Part shown: positions 47,886-57,899 of the stretch, piece by piece
Position numbering within the stretch: position 1 is the stretch's first letter
Layout: each line of letters starts with the position of its first letter
Assembly (NCBI RefSeq): GCF_004745575.1
Contig: NZ_RPEM01000002.1
Location: 248,001-312,000 of the forward strand
Source: Pseudotabrizicola sediminis
GTDB taxonomy: Bacteria; Pseudomonadota; Alphaproteobacteria; Rhodobacterales; Rhodobacteraceae
DNA: 64,000 bases
Direction of reading: 5' to 3'
Notes under the pieces: model-generated
Told to the model about the DNA's origin: nothing
Databases searched by the model: none
The model's input: only the letters and a program-made list of their open reading frames with translations
Position numbers and translations under genes: made by a program

Positions 47886-48890
47886 TCAGGCGGCCTTTGC
47901 CTGTGACAGATCCCCCAATACCTCTGCCGCAATCGCAAACGAATGCAGCCGCGCCGCATGGTCATGGATCATGCCGGTCACCATCAGCTCATCGGGCTGA
48001 TAGCGCGCAAGCATCGCCGCCAGCTCGCGCCGGACCGTCGCGCGCGACCCCACCGCCGCCACCGACAGCGCCTGTTCTACCCCCGCCATGACCGGGGCCG
48101 GGATATGCGCCCCGATATCGTGTACCGGGCGCGGCAGCTTGCCGGGCTTGCCGGTGCGCAGCCGGGCAAAGGCGAGCATCTGCGACGTGCGCAGATATTG
48201 CGCCTCGGCGTCGGTATCCGCCGCACAGACCCCTGCCGCCATCATCGCATAGGGCTGCGCCAGAAAGCGTGACGGGCGAAAGGTGGCACGATAGGTGGCC
48301 AGTGCATCTTCCAGCATCGCGGGCGCGAAATGCGAGGCAAAGGCATAAGGCAGCCCCAGATAGGCCGCCAGTTGTGCGCCGTACAGGCTGCTGCCCAGAA
48401 TCCAGACCGGAACCTGTGTGCCCTCACCGGGGATGGCGCGCACGGCGGTTCCCTCTGTGGCAGTGTCGAAATAGCCGATCAGCTCCACCACATCCTGCGG
48501 AAAGCTGTCTTCCGGGGCCATGTGGCGGCGCAGGGCCCGCGCCGTGGCCATGTCGGTGCCCGGCGCGCGGCCAAGGCCCAGATCAATCCGGCCCGGATAC
48601 AGCGTTTCCAGCGTGCCGAACTGTTCAGCCACGATCAGCGGCGCGTGGTTCGGCAGCATGATGCCGCCAGCACCCAGCCGGATGGTTTTTGTCGCCGCCG
48701 CCACATGGCCGATCACAATGGCCGTGGCGGCAGAGGCGATACCCGGCATGTTGTGATGTTCGGCCAGCCAGAACCGGTGATAGCCCGCGGCCTCGGCCAG
48801 TTGCGCCAGGGCAACCGTGTTGGCCAAAGCCTGCGCGGTGCTGCTGCCCTCGGGCACAGGGGAAAGATCAAGCAGGGAAAAATGATGCAT
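47886..48890 (-). CDS. LLM-class flavin-dependent oxidoreductase
   Basis: A 334-aa luciferase-like monooxygenase. Motifs are the N-terminal strand [30 protein letters not shown], and [20 protein letters not shown], which matches the group-1 LLM oxidoreductases (YhbW-like). These enzymes use reduced flavin from a partner reductase; substrate unknown. Cytoplasmic and single-gene. Confidence 0.88.
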   Translation of the reverse strand: MHHFSLLDLSPVPEGSSTAQALANTVALAQLAEAAGYHRFWLAEHHNMPGIASAATAIVIGHVAAATKTIRLGAGGIMLPNHAPLIVAEQFGTLETLYPGRIDLGLGRAPGTDMATARALRRHMAPEDSFPQDVVELIGYFDTATEGTAVRAIPGEGTQVPVWILGSSLYGAQLAAYLGLPYAFASHFAPAMLEDALATYRATFRPSRFLAQPYAMMAAGVCAADTDAEAQYLRTSQMLAFARLRTGKPGKLPRPVHDIGAHIPAPVMAGVEQALSVAAVGSRATVRRELAAMLARYQPDELMVTGMIHDHAARLHSFAIAAEVLGDLSQAKAA

Positions 48891-48950
48891 GGCGGTGTCT
48901 CCTGCCCGTAAACCTAAGGGCAGGGCGCGCGCAATGTAAGACCCGCCCCG

Positions 48951-50318
48951 TCAGACCGCTATGGAATGCTGCGCCTTGTTCGGCACCCCGTGCTGGTCAT
49001 AGGCATCAAAGGCCCGCGCCACCATGCGCGTCAGCGGGCGTGCGGCAGGCGGAATCGTCAGCCCGCCCGCATCCACCGTGACCATTCCGCCAAACGCCTC
49101 TGACGCATCGCGCAGCATCGCATCCAGCCGGTCCGGCGCGCAGTCGAAATCGCGCAGGATCTCGGCGCGTGACACATGGAAATCGCACATCAGCGCCTCG
49201 ATGATCCGGGCGCGCATCCGGTCTTCGCCGGCAAAGACATGGCCGCGATGGGTGGAAAACCGCCCCGCCCGGATCGCCTTGGTGTAATCCGACGTGCCGC
49301 TGACATTCTGCGCAAAGCCCTGCGGAAACCGGCTGATCGACGAGGCCCCCAGCCCGATCAGCACCGGGGCGGTGTCATCGGTGTAGCCCTGGAAATTCCG
49401 CCGCAACCGCCCCGCCTTCAGCGCCTGTGCCATGCCATCACCGGGCCGCGCGAAATGGTCGATGCCGACGCTTGTATAGCCATCACCGCAGAACAGCTCT
49501 GCCGCCGTCTCGAACAGGCGCAGACGTTCCTGCGGGGTCGGCAGGCTGTCGGACGGAATCATCTGCTGCCGCCGGCTCATCCATGGCACATGAGCATAGC
49601 CGTACAGCGCCACCCGGTCAGGCGACAGCGTCAGCAGTTTGCGCACCGAATCGGACATCCGCGCCATGGTCTGATGCGGCAGCCCATACAGGATATCGGC
49701 GTTCAGGCTGTGCACGCCCCGGTCCCGGATCATCTCTGCCACTGCCAATGTCAGCGTATAGCTTTGCTCGCGCCCGATGGCTTTCTGGATCAGCGGGTCA
49801 AAATCCTGTACCCCGATGGAGGCACGGTTCATCCCCGCCGCCGCCAGGGCATCCAGCCGTGCGGCATCAATCTCGTTGGGGTCGATCTCGACCGAAAACT
49901 CGCCCCCCGCGCCCAACGGCACCGCTTCCAGCACCGCAGCCGCCAGCCGTTCGATCTGGGCTGCGGGCAGCAGGGTCGGCGTACCGCCACCCCAATGCAG
50001 CCGCGACAGCGTCACTCCGCGCGGCAGGTGGTGCCGCAACAGGGCAATCTCGGCCAAAAGCGTCGCGACATAGGCGATGACCGGATCATCGCTTTGCGTG
50101 CCTTGTGTCCGGCAGGCGCAGAACCAGCACAACCTGCGACAGAATGGCACGTGCAGATAGAGCGATATCGCCGAATTTTCGGGAATAGCCTCGACCCAAG
50201 TGGTAAACAGCGTATGATCCACCGAACCGCCGAAATGCGGGGCCGTGGGATAGCTGGTATAGCGCGGCACGCGCGCGTCAAACAGTCCAAGTCGGGCGAG
50301 TTGCGGTTCATATGTCAT
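48951..50318 (-). CDS. hemN: Oxygen-independent coproporphyrinogen III oxidase
   Basis: A 455-aa radical SAM enzyme. The cluster motif is CRRLCWFCACRT (C-x3-C-x2-C plus the extra Cys of HemN). Also visible: YLHVPFCRR, LHWGGGTPTLL, and IGVQDFDPLIQKAIGREQ. It oxidises coproporphyrinogen III for haem (and tetrapyrrole) synthesis without oxygen. The start MTYEPQLARLGLFDAR is the expected HemN N-terminus; the upstream in-frame extension runs into fnrL and is rejected. An FNR box lies 35 bases upstream. Confidence 0.95.
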   Translation of the reverse strand: MTYEPQLARLGLFDARVPRYTSYPTAPHFGGSVDHTLFTTWVEAIPENSAISLYLHVPFCRRLCWFCACRTQGTQSDDPVIAYVATLLAEIALLRHHLPRGVTLSRLHWGGGTPTLLPAAQIERLAAAVLEAVPLGAGGEFSVEIDPNEIDAARLDALAAAGMNRASIGVQDFDPLIQKAIGREQSYTLTLAVAEMIRDRGVHSLNADILYGLPHQTMARMSDSVRKLLTLSPDRVALYGYAHVPWMSRRQQMIPSDSLPTPQERLRLFETAAELFCGDGYTSVGIDHFARPGDGMAQALKAGRLRRNFQGYTDDTAPVLIGLGASSISRFPQGFAQNVSGTSDYTKAIRAGRFSTHRGHVFAGEDRMRARIIEALMCDFHVSRAEILRDFDCAPDRLDAMLRDASEAFGGMVTVDAGGLTIPPAARPLTRMVARAFDAYDQHGVPNKAQHSIAV

Positions 50319-50352
50319 TCCCGTATCTTCGCCGCACAAAACCAGATCTGCC

Positions 50353-50366
50353 TTGATGCAGATCAA
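50353..50366. promoter_or_regulatory. FNR box between hemN and fnrL
   Basis: TTGATGCAGATCAA, a perfect match to TTGAT-N4-ATCAA. It is 35 bases upstream of the hemN start codon and only 17 bases upstream of the fnrL ATG. It could activate hemN and repress or tune fnrL. Confidence 0.88.
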
Positions 50367-50383
50367 AAAGGGAAAGGGTGGCC

Positions 50384-51133
50384 ATGTCCGTCCACCGTGA
50401 AATCCGAACTCAGATGCAGGATTGCGGCGATTGCCCGATCCGGCACCGGGCTGTATGTGCCCGCTGCGAAGCGGATGAACTGGCACAGCTGGAGCAGATA
50501 AAATATTACCGCAGCTATCAGGCTGGTCAGACCGTGATCTGGTCCGGTGACAAAATGGACTTCGTGGCCTCGGTGGTGACCGGCATCGCCACCCTGACCC
50601 AGACCATGGAAGATGGCCGTCGCCAGATGGTCGGCCTGCTGCTGCCGTCAGATTTTGTCGGCCGACCCGGTCGGTCCTATGCCGCATATGATGTGACCGC
50701 CACCACCGATCTGGTGATGTGCTGCTTCCGCCGCAAACCGTTCGAGGAGATGATGGGCAGCACGCCGCATATCGCGCAGCGCCTGCTGGAGATGACGCTG
50801 GACGAGCTGGACGCCGCCCGCGAATGGATGCTGCTTCTGGGTCGCAAGACCGCGCGGGAAAAGATCGCGAGTCTGCTGGCCATCATCGCCCGTCGCGATG
50901 CCAGTCTCAAACAGCCCCGCACTGCAGCGACGATGACCTTTGATCTGCCGCTGACACGCGAAGAGATGTCAGACTACCTTGGCCTGACGCTGGAAACCGT
51001 CAGCCGCCAGATGAGCGCGCTGAAGCGTGATGGCATCATCACGCTGGACGGCAAGCGTCAGGTCACGATCCCGTCGATGGATGCGTTGATGGATGAAACC
51101 GGGGACGACAGTGATGGCGGGTATCTGGTCTAG
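50384..51133 (+). CDS. fnrL: Crp/Fnr-type oxygen-sensing regulator FnrL
   Basis: A 249-aa FNR protein. N-terminal Cys14, Cys17 and Cys25 (DCGDCPIRHRAVC, with Cys28 nearby) plus a Cys pair in LVMCCFRR can hold an oxygen-labile [4Fe-4S] cluster. A cNMP-like sensor fold follows, then the dimer helix and the HTH with recognition part LTLETVSRQMSALKRDG, whose E-x2-S-R matches TTGAT sites. It switches on microaerobic and anaerobic genes. The ATG at 50384 follows GGAAAGGG; a GTG two codons upstream is less likely. Confidence 0.95.
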   Translation: MSVHREIRTQMQDCGDCPIRHRAVCARCEADELAQLEQIKYYRSYQAGQTVIWSGDKMDFVASVVTGIATLTQTMEDGRRQMVGLLLPSDFVGRPGRSYAAYDVTATTDLVMCCFRRKPFEEMMGSTPHIAQRLLEMTLDELDAAREWMLLLGRKTAREKIASLLAIIARRDASLKQPRTAATMTFDLPLTREEMSDYLGLTLETVSRQMSALKRDGIITLDGKRQVTIPSMDALMDETGDDSDGGYLV

Positions 51134-51204
51134 GATTGCTTCGGCATCCACGCGGGCCCTTGAAGTCGGTCTTCGGGGGCTGACCGCCCCCGGCAGCGCA
51201 CCGT

Positions 51205-52050
51205 TCAATGCGCCATCAGCACCGGCACGGTGGTCTGTTCCAGCATGTTGCGCGTGGCACCGCCAAGGATGGCTTCGCGAAAACGGGAATGGCCGTAGGC
51301 CCCCATCACCAGCAGGTCGGCATCCTTGTCGCGCACATGGCGCAGCAGCACATCCGACACGCGCGGCAGGCTGCGGGCCAGCACCGTCACCTCGGCCCGT
51401 ACCCCGTGGCGCACCAGCATCTGGCACAGCATGCCGCCCGGGTCTGACCGTTCCGGCCCATGCACCGGCGGATCAATCACGGTGATCGCCACCTGATCGG
51501 CCTGTTTCAGCAAGGGCAGTGCCGCGCGCACCGCCGCCATCGCCTCGCGGCTCTGGTTCCAGGCCACCACGACGCGCCGGGGCGCCGCCCGCCCAAGCCC
51601 GCTGTCCGGCACAACCAGAACCGGGGCCCGCCCCTCGAACATCGCGGCTTCGATGACCGCTTCGGCCTCGGCCCCCTGTTCCTTGCCATAGGGGCGCGCC
51701 AGCACCACCAGATCGGCAAAGCGGGCGCGCTGCGACACCAGGTCGATCATCGCGCCGAACTGGGTCACCGCCGCCTCGACGCTGGCGCGCAGACCGGGGG
51801 ATTCGGCAGCCACGGCCGCCTTGACCGCATCCTCCAGATCGCGGGCATCGCTTTCGGCGCGCTCTTGCGCGACCTGCAACAACACAGCGCCAGAGCCGAT
51901 GTAGGCATATCCGATCTGCGTGCGGTCAACCCCCAGCGCCAGAACATCCAGATGCGCGTCGGTCTGCGCGCACAGTTTTGCGGCTGCCGCGATGGTCTGC
52001 GGCACCTGCCCGGCATGGGTGGCAACCGTGAAAATGGATTTGTAGGTCAT
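51205..52050 (-). CDS. Universal stress protein, tandem UspA domains
   Basis: A 281-aa protein with two UspA-like domains. The first begins MTYKSIFTVATHAGQ and is degenerate. The second has the ATP-binding signature GAYGHSRFREAILGGATRNM near the C-terminus. Such proteins help survival under stress or energy limitation. It is divergent from ccoN with two FNR boxes in the 229-base gap, one of them (52127-52140) 77 bases from its start codon, which suggests low-oxygen control. Confidence 0.9.
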   Translation of the reverse strand: MTYKSIFTVATHAGQVPQTIAAAAKLCAQTDAHLDVLALGVDRTQIGYAYIGSGAVLLQVAQERAESDARDLEDAVKAAVAAESPGLRASVEAAVTQFGAMIDLVSQRARFADLVVLARPYGKEQGAEAEAVIEAAMFEGRAPVLVVPDSGLGRAAPRRVVVAWNQSREAMAAVRAALPLLKQADQVAITVIDPPVHGPERSDPGGMLCQMLVRHGVRAEVTVLARSLPRVSDVLLRHVRDKDADLLVMGAYGHSRFREAILGGATRNMLEQTTVPVLMAH

Positions 52051-52126
52051 GGCGGTCCTCCTTCTTGCCGGTGTCCCTGAGTTCCGGTCCTGTCGCAGAT
52101 ATTGTGGGCTGAGTGATGACGTCGCA

Positions 52127-52140
52127 TTGACCTTAATCAA
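52127..52140. promoter_or_regulatory. FNR box nearer to the usp gene
   Basis: TTGACCTTAATCAA: one change from TTGAT-N4-ATCAA. It lies 76 bases upstream of usp on the minus strand. Confidence 0.78.
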
Positions 52141-52158
52141 ATAGAAGGTCAGCCTTGA

Positions 52159-52172
52159 TTGATATGGATCAA
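52159..52172. promoter_or_regulatory. FNR box upstream of ccoN
   Basis: TTGATATGGATCAA, a perfect FNR consensus, about 108 bases before the ccoN ATG. The two boxes in this gap are 32 bases apart centre to centre, about three turns, so two dimers could bind on one face. Confidence 0.87.
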
Positions 52173-52279
52173 GGACCACCTGTCGCCCTCTCCCGCACAA
52201 GACGTTCAGTCGGAAAGCGCGCGGACAGTCCCCCGAATCATCCCGGGGGCGGATCCAGCCAAAGACGAAGGGACGCGAT

Positions 52280-53878
52280 ATGTGGGACTATCTGAAACTG
52301 GTCGTGCTTGGCCTGCTTGCCGTAGGTGCGGCAATAGCGGCCAATTACGCCCGTGACCTGGCTTACCTGGTCAACGCGGTGACCATCATGCTGGCGGCTG
52401 GCATCACCTTTCTGGTGGTGCTGCGCGGCATGGACGAGGTGAAAATCATCAACCGCAACGAATATATGGACGGGGTGGTGCGCGCTGGCGTGATTGCCAC
52501 AGCGTTCTGGGGCATCGTCGGATTTCTGGTCGGCGTGGTGATCGCCAGCCAGCTTGCGTGGCCCTGGCTGAACTTCGAGGCATTGCAGGGTATGGGCAAC
52601 TTTGGCCGCCTGCGCCCGCTGCACACCAGTGCGGTGATCTTTGCCTTTGGCGGCAACGCGCTGATCATGTCGTCGTTCTACATCGTGCAACGCACCAGCG
52701 CCGTGCGGCTGTGGGGCGGCAATCTGGGCTGGTTCGTGTTCTGGGGCTGGCAGCTGGTGATCGTGCTTGCGGCGACCGGCTATGTGCTTGGCGGCACCCA
52801 GTCCAAGGAATATGCCGAACCCGTCTGGTATGTCGACATCCTGATCACCGTGGTCTGGGTTGCCTTCCTTGCGGTGTTCGCCGGTACGCTGATGAAGCGC
52901 AAGGAACCCCACATCTACGTAGCCAACTGGTTCCTGCTGGCGATGATCATCACGATTGCCATGCTGCATCTGGTGAACAACATGGCCATTCCGGTGTCGT
53001 TCTTCGGCTCGCAATCGGTGCAGGTCACCTCTGGCGTGCAGGATGCAATGATCCAGTGGTGGTATGGCCACAACGCGGTGGGCTTTTTCCTGACCGCCGG
53101 TTTCCTCGGGATGATGTATTATTTCGTGCCAAAACAGGCCGAACGCCCGGTCTACAGCTACAAGCTGTCGATCATCCACTTCTGGGCGCTGATCTTCCTG
53201 TACATCTGGGCCGGTCCGCACCACCTGCACTACACCGCGCTGCCCGACTGGGCCTCGACCCTTGGCATGGTGTTCTCGGTCATCCTGTGGATGCCAAGCT
53301 GGGGCGGCATGATCAACGGTCTGATGACGCTGTCGGGCGCCTGGGACAAGCTGCGCACCGACCCGGTGATCCGGATGATGGTGGTCAGCATCGGCTTTTA
53401 CGGCATGTCGACGTTTGAAGGCCCGATGATGAGCATCAAGGCCGTGAACTCGTTGTCGCATTACACCGACTGGACCATCGGCCACGTGCATTCCGGCGCC
53501 TTAGGCTGGAACGGCATGATCACCTTTGGCGCGCTCTACTTCCTGACCCCGCGCCTGTGGAACCGTGGCGGGCTTTACAGCCTCAAACTGGTCAGCTGGC
53601 ACTTCTGGCTCGCCACCATCGGCATCGTGCTCTACGCATCCGCCATGTGGGTGTCGGGCATCATGGAAGGCCTGATGTGGCGTGAAGTCGATGCCAACGG
53701 CTATCTGGTGAACGCGTTTGCCGATACCGTGGCCGCCAAATACCCGATGAATGTGGTGCGGATGCTGGGGGGGCTACTCTACCTCTCGGGTGGTCTGATC
53801 ATGTGTTATAACCTGTGGATGACCGTGCGTGCGCAACCTGCCAAGGTGACGTCACATGCGGCTGTTCCTGCTGAATGA
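52280..53878 (+). CDS. ccoN: Cytochrome cbb3 oxidase subunit I
   Basis: A 532-aa catalytic subunit with about 12 membrane helices. Haem and CuB His ligands are in [43 protein letters not shown] and [13 protein letters not shown]. It reduces oxygen to water with high affinity and pumps protons. First gene of ccoNOQP; 15 bases to ccoO. Start [14 protein letters not shown] is typical. Confidence 0.96.
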   Translation: MWDYLKLVVLGLLAVGAAIAANYARDLAYLVNAVTIMLAAGITFLVVLRGMDEVKIINRNEYMDGVVRAGVIATAFWGIVGFLVGVVIASQLAWPWLNFEALQGMGNFGRLRPLHTSAVIFAFGGNALIMSSFYIVQRTSAVRLWGGNLGWFVFWGWQLVIVLAATGYVLGGTQSKEYAEPVWYVDILITVVWVAFLAVFAGTLMKRKEPHIYVANWFLLAMIITIAMLHLVNNMAIPVSFFGSQSVQVTSGVQDAMIQWWYGHNAVGFFLTAGFLGMMYYFVPKQAERPVYSYKLSIIHFWALIFLYIWAGPHHLHYTALPDWASTLGMVFSVILWMPSWGGMINGLMTLSGAWDKLRTDPVIRMMVVSIGFYGMSTFEGPMMSIKAVNSLSHYTDWTIGHVHSGALGWNGMITFGALYFLTPRLWNRGGLYSLKLVSWHFWLATIGIVLYASAMWVSGIMEGLMWREVDANGYLVNAFADTVAAKYPMNVVRMLGGLLYLSGGLIMCYNLWMTVRAQPAKVTSHAAVPAE

Positions 53879-53893
53879 CCGGAGGGCAGGACA

Positions 53894-54643
53894 ATGGCTT
53901 TTCTTGACAAACACAAGGCAATCGAAACCCATGCCACGCTACTGATGGTGCTCAGCCTGCTGGTTGTGTCCATCGGCGGTCTGGTCCAGATCGTTCCGCT
54001 GTTCTATCTTGAGAACACGATCGAAAAGGTCGAAGGGGTGCGCCCCTACACCCCCCTGGAACTGGCCGGGCGTGACATCTATCTGCGCGAAGGCTGTTAC
54101 AACTGCCACAGCCAGATGATCCGCCCGATGCGGGACGAGGTCGAGCGCTATGGCCACTACAGCCTTGCGGCGGAATCGATGTATGATCACCCGTTCCAGT
54201 GGGGCTCCAAACGCACCGGGCCGGATCTGGCCCGGGTGGGTGGGCGCTATTCCGACGAATGGCATCAGGATCATTTCATGAACGCCAAATCGGTGGTGCC
54301 GGAATCTCTGATGCCGCCCTATGGCTTCCTGTTCAACCGCGAGATTGACGGGAAATACATGGAAGATGTGGTGCGCACCCATGCAATGGTCGGCGTGCCC
54401 TATTCCGAAGACATGATCGCAAACGCCCGCGCCGATTTCATGGCGCAGGTTGATCCCAACGGCGACTCTTCCGGCTTGCAGTCGCGCTATGGCGCGGCGG
54501 CGGTGCCGAACGGGGCCGACGTAAACGTGCGCAATTTTGATGGCCAGCCCCAGCTGACCGAAGCCGATGCGCTGATCGCCTATATGCAAGTCCTTGGCAC
54601 GATGGTCGATTTCTCGACCTTCACGCCAGACGCCAGCCGGTAA
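53894..54643 (+). CDS. ccoO: Cytochrome cbb3 oxidase subunit II (mono-haem)
   Basis: A 249-aa protein with one N-terminal membrane helix (about residues 14-36) and a periplasmic cytochrome c domain. The haem motif is CYNCHSQM with an axial Met downstream (near ESLMPPYG). It passes electrons from CcoP to CcoN. Confidence 0.96.
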   Translation: MAFLDKHKAIETHATLLMVLSLLVVSIGGLVQIVPLFYLENTIEKVEGVRPYTPLELAGRDIYLREGCYNCHSQMIRPMRDEVERYGHYSLAAESMYDHPFQWGSKRTGPDLARVGGRYSDEWHQDHFMNAKSVVPESLMPPYGFLFNREIDGKYMEDVVRTHAMVGVPYSEDMIANARADFMAQVDPNGDSSGLQSRYGAAAVPNGADVNVRNFDGQPQLTEADALIAYMQVLGTMVDFSTFTPDASR

Positions 54644-54654
54644 AGGGGGCCGAT

Positions 54655-54855
54655 ATGGAAACCTACAGCTTCTTGCGTGAATTTGCCGACAGCTGGGCCT
54701 TGTTGTCGCTGTTCCTCATCTTCCTTGGGGTGATCGTCTGGGCCTTCCGCCCCGGCAGCCGCAAGGTGCATGACGATGTCGCGAATTCGATCTTCCGGAA
54801 TGACAAGACACCCGCCCCGGCGGATGACTCCAAGCCCCACGTAAAGGAGGCGTGA
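54655..54855 (+). CDS. ccoQ: Cytochrome cbb3 oxidase small subunit
   Basis: A 66-aa protein: one membrane helix (about residues 13-33, LLSLFLIFLGVIVWAFRPGS) and a short polar tail. CcoQ stabilises the oxidase complex and in Rhodobacter is linked to signalling from the oxidase. It lies between ccoO and ccoP in the usual order. Confidence 0.93.
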   Translation: METYSFLREFADSWALLSLFLIFLGVIVWAFRPGSRKVHDDVANSIFRNDKTPAPADDSKPHVKEA

Positions 54856-54859
54856 CACC

Positions 54860-55738
54860 ATGTGCGCCAAGAAAGTAACGCAAAAGCCCGAAGATGTGCC
54901 AACCACTGGCCACATCTGGGACGGAATCGAAGAACTCGACAATCCGATGCCGCGCTGGTGGGTCTGGGTGTTCTACGCCACCATCGTCTGGGGCATCGGC
55001 TATTCCATCGCCTATCCGGCGTGGCCGATGATCACCAAGGCCACCCCGGGGCTGCTCGGGGCCTCGACCCGCGCCGATGTGGTGGCAGAGATCAAGCGGT
55101 TTGATGACGCCAACGCCACCATCAAACAGGCGCTGGTCGATGCCGATCTGACAACGGTCTCAGCCAACCCTGACCTGATGTCCTTTGCCCAGAATGCCGG
55201 GGCTGCCGTGTTCCGCACCAATTGCACCACCTGTCACGGGTCGGGCGCCAACGGGATTGAGGGCAAGGGATACCCCAGCCTGCTGGATGATGACTGGCTC
55301 TGGGGCGGCGATGTGGAAAACATCTACGCCACCATTGCCCATGGCATCCGCAACACCACGCACCCGGATGCGCGCTGGTCACAGATGCCCGCCTTTGGCG
55401 CGGATGAGATTCTGGAACGTCCGCAGGTCGCCGAAGTCGTGGAATATGTCCTGCAGATGTCTGGGCAGGACCATGACGCCACGCTGGCCGCGGCGGGTGA
55501 GGCTGTCTATCTGGACAATTGCGCCGCCTGCCACATGGAAGACGGTTCGGGCGACGTCACCCAGGGCGCGCCCAATCTGGCCGATGCGATCTGGCTCTAT
55601 GGCGGCTCGCGCGACGCCGTGACCTATTCGGTCGTCAACGCCCGCTTTGGTGTGATGCCCGGCTGGAACGACAAACTGCCCGAAGACGAAATTCGCGCCG
55701 TGGCACTGTATGTCCACAGCCGCGGTGGTGGTCAGTAA
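54860..55738 (+). CDS. ccoP: Cytochrome cbb3 oxidase subunit III (di-haem)
   Basis: A 292-aa protein with one membrane helix (about residues 33-55) and two cytochrome c domains, motifs CTTCHGSG and CAACHMED, with axial Met residues in SQMPAFG and GVMPGWN. It receives electrons from soluble or membrane cytochromes. A strong terminator ends the ccoNOQP unit. Confidence 0.96.
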   Translation: MCAKKVTQKPEDVPTTGHIWDGIEELDNPMPRWWVWVFYATIVWGIGYSIAYPAWPMITKATPGLLGASTRADVVAEIKRFDDANATIKQALVDADLTTVSANPDLMSFAQNAGAAVFRTNCTTCHGSGANGIEGKGYPSLLDDDWLWGGDVENIYATIAHGIRNTTHPDARWSQMPAFGADEILERPQVAEVVEYVLQMSGQDHDATLAAAGEAVYLDNCAACHMEDGSGDVTQGAPNLADAIWLYGGSRDAVTYSVVNARFGVMPGWNDKLPEDEIRAVALYVHSRGGGQ

Positions 55739-55749
55739 ACACGCACAGT

Positions 55750-55780
55750 CCCCGGGCAAGGTCACAGCCTTGTCCGGGGG
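55750..55780 (+). terminator. Terminator after ccoP
   Basis: 12-bp stem CCCCGGGCAAGG / CCTTGTCCGGGG (one G-U pair) with loop TCACAG, then GTT. Confidence 0.75.
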
Positions 55781-55926
55781 TTCCGTCAGGGCCGCAGGAG
55801 CTTGCCCCGCACCCCAGCCTCATCTGATGCGATGCGGCGTTCCGTCACCCCCCCGATGATCTCCCTACTTCCGAAGCCCTGCCGCGCTTATGTGCCACAT
55901 CGAAACCTGCATCTGCGATACGCATT

Positions 55927-55940
55927 TTGATTCAGGTCAA
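55927..55940. promoter_or_regulatory. FNR box upstream of ccoG
   Basis: TTGATTCAGGTCAA: one change in the second half-site. It is centred about 69 bases before the ccoG start codon, so the ccoGHIS group probably has its own FnrL-activated promoter. Confidence 0.82.
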
Positions 55941-56002
55941 TCCCCTGCCCGACGCTTTGGTGCAGTAAGGCCAAAGACCAAGCCAGACATCGGAGCCACG
56001 TC

Positions 56003-57436
56003 GTGAGCAGCCCAGACGCCACCGAACCCCCCAGCCTTTATGCCGCGCGTGAGCCGATTTTTCCGCGCCGCGTCTATGGCCGGTTCCGCAGCCTGAAATG
56101 GTGGCTGATGGGGCTGATGCTGGGCATCTACTACATCACGCCGTGGATCAGATGGGACCGTGGCCCCAATATGCCCGATCAGGCGGTTCTGCTCGATCTG
56201 GCGCATCGCCGGTTCTTTTTCTTCATGATCGAGATCTGGCCGCACGAATTCTACTTCGTCGCGGGCCTTCTGGTGATGGCCGGCCTTGGCCTGTTCCTGT
56301 TCACCAGTGCTGCGGGGCGGGTCTGGTGTGGCTATGCTTGCCCGCAAACGGTCTGGACCGATCTGTTCATCCTGGTCGAACGCTGGGTCGAAGGCGACCG
56401 CAACGCCCGAATCCGTCTGCACCGGCAAAAGTGGAATGGTGAAAAGGTCCGCAAGCGCGCGGTGAAATGGACATCCTGGTTCCTGATCGCCATGGCCACT
56501 GGCGGGGCGTGGGTGTTCTACTTCACCGATGCGCCGACCCTGCTTGGCAATCTGCTTACCGGGCAGGCCGGCGCGGTGGCCTATCTGACCATCCTGATCC
56601 TGACCGCCACCACCTTTGCCTTTGGTGGATTTGCCCGCGAACAGATCTGCATCTACGCCTGCCCGTGGCCGCGCATTCAGGCCGCCATGATGGACGAAGA
56701 CACCCTGACCATCGCCTACCGCGACTGGCGTGGAGAGCCGCGCGGCAGCCTGCACAAGGGAAAGATCCCCGAAGGGCAGGGCGACTGCATCGACTGCATG
56801 GCCTGCGTCAACGTCTGCCCGATGGGCATCGACATCCGCGATGGTCAGCAACTGGCCTGCATCACCTGCGGGCTGTGCATCGACGCCTGCAATGACACGA
56901 TGGACAAGATCGGCCGCCCACGCGACCTGATCGGCTATATGGCGCTGACGGATGAAACCGCCGAACGCGGCGGCGACGCCCCGATCTCGGTCTGGAAACA
57001 CGTGTTCCGCCCGCGCACCATGCTGTACACTGTACTTTGGGCCGGGATCGGTGCCGGGCTGATCGTGGCGCTGTTCCTGCGCTCGCCCATCGACGTGAAC
57101 GTCACCCCGGTGCGTAACCCGACCTTTGTCACCCTGTCCGACGGCACGATCCGCAACGCCTATGACGTGCGGCTGCGCAACAAGCAGGGGGCAGATGCCG
57201 TGTTCACCATCTCGGTCCCCTTCGATTCGGGCATGCGCGCGGAACTGGAGGGGTTGTCGGGCCTGTCGGTCACGGTCAACGCAAACGAAACCCTGTCGCA
57301 GCGGGTCTATCTGAACGCCCCGCGCGGATCACAGCCCGCCAGCGAAGACCGCACACAGGTCAGGATGTGGTTTGAAGAACTGGGCACAACGAACCGGGTC
57401 CATCATGATACCGTGTTCAATGGAAAGGACGAATAA
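56003..57436 (+). CDS. ccoG: cbb3 oxidase assembly protein CcoG (polyferredoxin)
   Basis: A 477-aa protein with about five membrane helices. Cys motifs include WCGYACPQTVW and two ferredoxin-like sets, CIDCMACVNVCPMG and CITCGLCIDAC, for [4Fe-4S] clusters. A C-terminal periplasmic Ig-like domain follows the last helix. CcoG is a copper reductase-like factor for cbb3 assembly. GTG start with GGAG upstream. Also called rdxB in Rhodobacter. Confidence 0.95.
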   Translation: MSSPDATEPPSLYAAREPIFPRRVYGRFRSLKWWLMGLMLGIYYITPWIRWDRGPNMPDQAVLLDLAHRRFFFFMIEIWPHEFYFVAGLLVMAGLGLFLFTSAAGRVWCGYACPQTVWTDLFILVERWVEGDRNARIRLHRQKWNGEKVRKRAVKWTSWFLIAMATGGAWVFYFTDAPTLLGNLLTGQAGAVAYLTILILTATTFAFGGFAREQICIYACPWPRIQAAMMDEDTLTIAYRDWRGEPRGSLHKGKIPEGQGDCIDCMACVNVCPMGIDIRDGQQLACITCGLCIDACNDTMDKIGRPRDLIGYMALTDETAERGGDAPISVWKHVFRPRTMLYTVLWAGIGAGLIVALFLRSPIDVNVTPVRNPTFVTLSDGTIRNAYDVRLRNKQGADAVFTISVPFDSGMRAELEGLSGLSVTVNANETLSQRVYLNAPRGSQPASEDRTQVRMWFEELGTTNRVHHDTVFNGKDE

Positions 57437-57895
57437 ATGACCGAATTCACCGGGCGCAAGATGGCGATTGTCATGGTCAGCTTCTTTGGCGTGATCATGG
57501 CGGTCAATTTCCTGATGGCCTACAAGGCCGTCAGCACCTTTCCGGGGCTGGAGGTCAAGAATTCCTATGTCGCCAGCCAGAAGTTCGACACCATCCGCGC
57601 CGCGCAGCAGGAGCTGAACTGGACGATGACGCCAGACTACGATGCCGCTGACCGCAGGCTCTATCTGGCCTTCACTGATTCCGATGGCCAGCCGGCACAG
57701 ATCACCGATCTGTCAGTGCTGGTCGGCCGTTCCACCGCCGCGCGCGACGACCAGACACCGAATTTTACCTATGCCGCCAACCTCTGGACCACCCCACTGG
57801 ATCTGGAACCCGGCAAGTGGCTGCTGCGGGTTGAGGCCCGCGCCGTCGATGGCACGCTGTTTTCGCAGCGCGTCAGCATCATGGTAAAAGGCTAA
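57437..57895 (+). CDS. ccoH: cbb3 oxidase assembly protein CcoH
   Basis: A 152-aa FixH-family protein: one membrane helix (about residues 8-30, MAIVMVSFFGVIMAVNFLMA) and a periplasmic domain containing NSYVASQKFDTIRAAQQEL. It binds the oxidase complex during assembly. The ATG immediately follows the ccoG stop codon. Confidence 0.94.
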   Translation: MTEFTGRKMAIVMVSFFGVIMAVNFLMAYKAVSTFPGLEVKNSYVASQKFDTIRAAQQELNWTMTPDYDAADRRLYLAFTDSDGQPAQITDLSVLVGRSTAARDDQTPNFTYAANLWTTPLDLEPGKWLLRVEARAVDGTLFSQRVSIMVKG

Positions 57896-57899
57896 GGCC

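Noticed and set aside
48330-48911. Plus-strand frames opposite the LLM oxidoreductase
   Set aside because: Shadows of a gene with clear family motifs.
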